Shown here: positions 62,760 through 64,000 of the stretch, in pieces
How positions within the stretch are numbered: the stretch's first letter is position 1
How the letters are laid out: each line of letters starts with the position of its first letter
Assembly (NCBI RefSeq): GCF_900142925.1
Contig: NZ_FRCN01000004.1
Span: forward strand, 310,001 to 374,000
Source: Chitinophaga sp. CF418
Lineage (GTDB): Bacteria > Bacteroidota > Bacteroidia > Chitinophagales > Chitinophagaceae
Length of the DNA stretch: 64,000 bases
Reading direction: 5' to 3'
Made by a program: the position numbers and the translations under genes
Notes under the pieces: generated by a model
What the model was told of the DNA's origin: nothing
Database searches by the model: none
What the model saw: the letters and a program-made list of their open reading frames with translations, nothing else

Positions 62760-64000
62760 TCAAGGGAAAATACCTAACTGGTCATAGGCTGCTCCCACTT
62801 TATCAATTGCACATACATAAGCGGCGGTACGCATATCGTGAATATCCGGGTGATTTACCATGATGGTACGCACTTCGTGCAGTGCAGCATGCATGGTTTC
62901 TTCCAGGCCGGAATATACCAGGTCAACTTCATCAGCACCATGTGCGATGAATTTCCTTTCTCTTTCTGATACTGATTTACCGGTGAGGTCTTCGATTACA
63001 CCCAGAATGTGGATATTCATATTCTCATCGAAACGTTTTCCCAGACGGCCATAACGCACGTGGCTGAGGTTTTTCAACCATTCGAAGTAAGAAACGGTCA
63101 CACCGCCGGCGTTGAGGAACATGTCAGGTACTACGATCACACCTTTCTTGTTCAGGATCTCATCTGCTTCAGGAGTGATAGGGCCGTTAGCGCCTTCACC
63201 GATTATTTTAGCCTTGATACGCGGGGCGTTCTCTTTGTGGATCACGTTCTCCAGCGCAGCAGGTATCAGGATATCGCAGTCCATTTCCAGACCTTCTCCA
63301 TTTGCGCCCATTGTTTTTGCACCCGGGAAGTTGATAATGGAACCTGTTTCAGCCCTGTGTTTCAGCACGGCATCAGGATCCAGGCCTTTTTCGCTGTACA
63401 AGGCGCCATCCCATTCTATCAGGCCTACGATGATAGCGCCTGCTTCGTGGAAATATTTAGCGGCATGGTAACCCACATTACCCATACCCTGTACGATCAC
63501 TTTTTTACCGATGATGCCAGGTTCGAGACCGATGCGTTTCATATCTTCCTTGATGTTACAGAGTTCCTGCAAGCCAAAGAACACGCCAAGACCAGTGGCT
63601 TCTTTACGGCCACGCACACCACCCTGGGAAACCGGTTTACCGGTTACACAACCGTAACCATCGATCTCACCCGGACGGAGGCTCATGTAAGTATCGAGGA
63701 TCCAGCTCATTTCCCTTTCACCTGTACCATAGTCAGGAGCGGGAACATCCACACCGGGACCAATGAAATTCTTTTTTACCAGTTCCGCTGTGTAACGGCG
63801 GGTAATGTTTTCCAACTGGAATGGGGAATAGTTACGTGGATTGATCTTGATACCTCCTTTGGCGCCGCCAAAAGGAACGTTTACGATAGCACATTTGTAG
63901 GTCATGAGGGCAGCCAATGCCATTACCTCATCCTGGTTAACGGCATCGCTAAAACGGATACCACCTTTACAGGGCAGTTTGTGGTGAGAGTGCTGAACGC
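62760..64000 (-). CDS. Glu/Leu/Phe/Val dehydrogenase, 5' end outside window
   Basis: The visible 413 codons contain the substrate site KGGIRF near the window edge, then the block [13 protein letters not shown], the [20 protein letters not shown] segment, the Rossmann nucleotide-binding motif [20 protein letters not shown] and the C-terminal [16 protein letters not shown]. These identify a hexameric-type glutamate dehydrogenase for ammonia and 2-oxoglutarate interconversion; leucine or phenylalanine dehydrogenase are less likely given the length. The start codon lies past base 64000. Confidence 0.93.
   Translation of the reverse strand, partial: VQHSHHKLPCKGGIRFSDAVNQDEVMALAALMTYKCAIVNVPFGGAKGGIKINPRNYSPFQLENITRRYTAELVKKNFIGPGVDVPAPDYGTGEREMSWILDTYMSLRPGEIDGYGCVTGKPVSQGGVRGRKEATGLGVFFGLQELCNIKEDMKRIGLEPGIIGKKVIVQGMGNVGYHAAKYFHEAGAIIVGLIEWDGALYSEKGLDPDAVLKHRAETGSIINFPGAKTMGANGEGLEMDCDILIPAALENVIHKENAPRIKAKIIGEGANGPITPEADEILNKKGVIVVPDMFLNAGGVTVSYFEWLKNLSHVRYGRLGKRFDENMNIHILGVIEDLTGKSVSERERKFIAHGADEVDLVYSGLEETMHAALHEVRTIMVNHPDIHDMRTAAYVCAIDKVGAAYDQLGIFP

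Overview
The window looks like a chromosomal segment of a Bacteroidota bacterium, most likely a Chitinophaga-like member of the Chitinophagaceae. This is inferred from gene families and not from a database search: a type IX secretion (T9SS) C-terminal signal, several secreted or lipoprotein carbohydrate enzymes, a fused branched-chain E1 alpha/beta dehydrogenase, the CTC-type L25 protein, a short Bacteroidota-type AMP nucleosidase, and TTTG/TAnnTTTG-like promoter elements. Gene density is high, with no CRISPR array, transposase, integrase or rRNA operon.

Layout. 0-4.4 kb: a secreted glycoside-hydrolase-like protein, a secreted isoaspartyl peptidase and two small membrane proteins. 4.5-12.1 kb: a tight polyamine-type operon (SpeD homologue, two-domain DUF4178 protein, overlapping 59-aa membrane peptide, DUF350, membrane-fused spermidine-synthase-like protein, FAD amine-oxidase-like protein, multipass membrane protein), then a VIT1/CCC1-type transporter. 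12.1-15.4 kb: a GHKL ATPase, a secreted TIM-barrel isomerase, a small ADP-ribosylation/crystallin-J1-like protein and a 46-bp-arm hairpin. 15.5-20.5 kb: a duplicated methyltransferase plus Crp/Fnr pair around a SulP transporter and a GcvH-like protein that lacks the lipoyl lysine. 20.5-26.0 kb: a single-strand cluster encoding a caspase-like protease, a TIR-TM-FGE/sulfatase protein, a tandem DUF1508 protein, a TerB-like protein, a four-TM coiled-coil protein and a VWA-like lipoprotein; this is the best candidate for an undescribed conflict or cell-death system.

26.2-28.9 kb: a membrane protein, NarL-type histidine kinase and response regulator. 29.1-37.5 kb: two jelly-roll polysaccharide-lyase-like secreted proteins and a GH2-GH29-GH36 operon, with LacI-type operator-like palindromes. 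37.9-43.6 kb: a methyltransferase fragment, aldehyde dehydrogenase, Crp/Fnr regulator, SDR, AraC-type regulator, aldo/keto reductase and methionine aminopeptidase. 44-49.3 kb: a more AT-rich part with an AlgI/SGNH acetylation pair, an unknown 403-aa protein, tRNA-Met and two short segments resembling tRNA remnants. 49.4-64 kb: mostly housekeeping genes (E1 dehydrogenase with divergent MarR, FAH-family hydrolase, pth, rplY, prs, radC, Gfo/Idh oxidoreductase, ispD, queA, oligopeptide ABC ATPase, AMP nucleosidase, HsdR-N-like protein, and glutamate dehydrogenase cut by the window edge).

The window reads as core metabolism interrupted by accessory modules: one predicted to modify or transport polyamine-like compounds, one predicted to act in stress or phage-triggered cell death, and one for plant or microbial glycan use.
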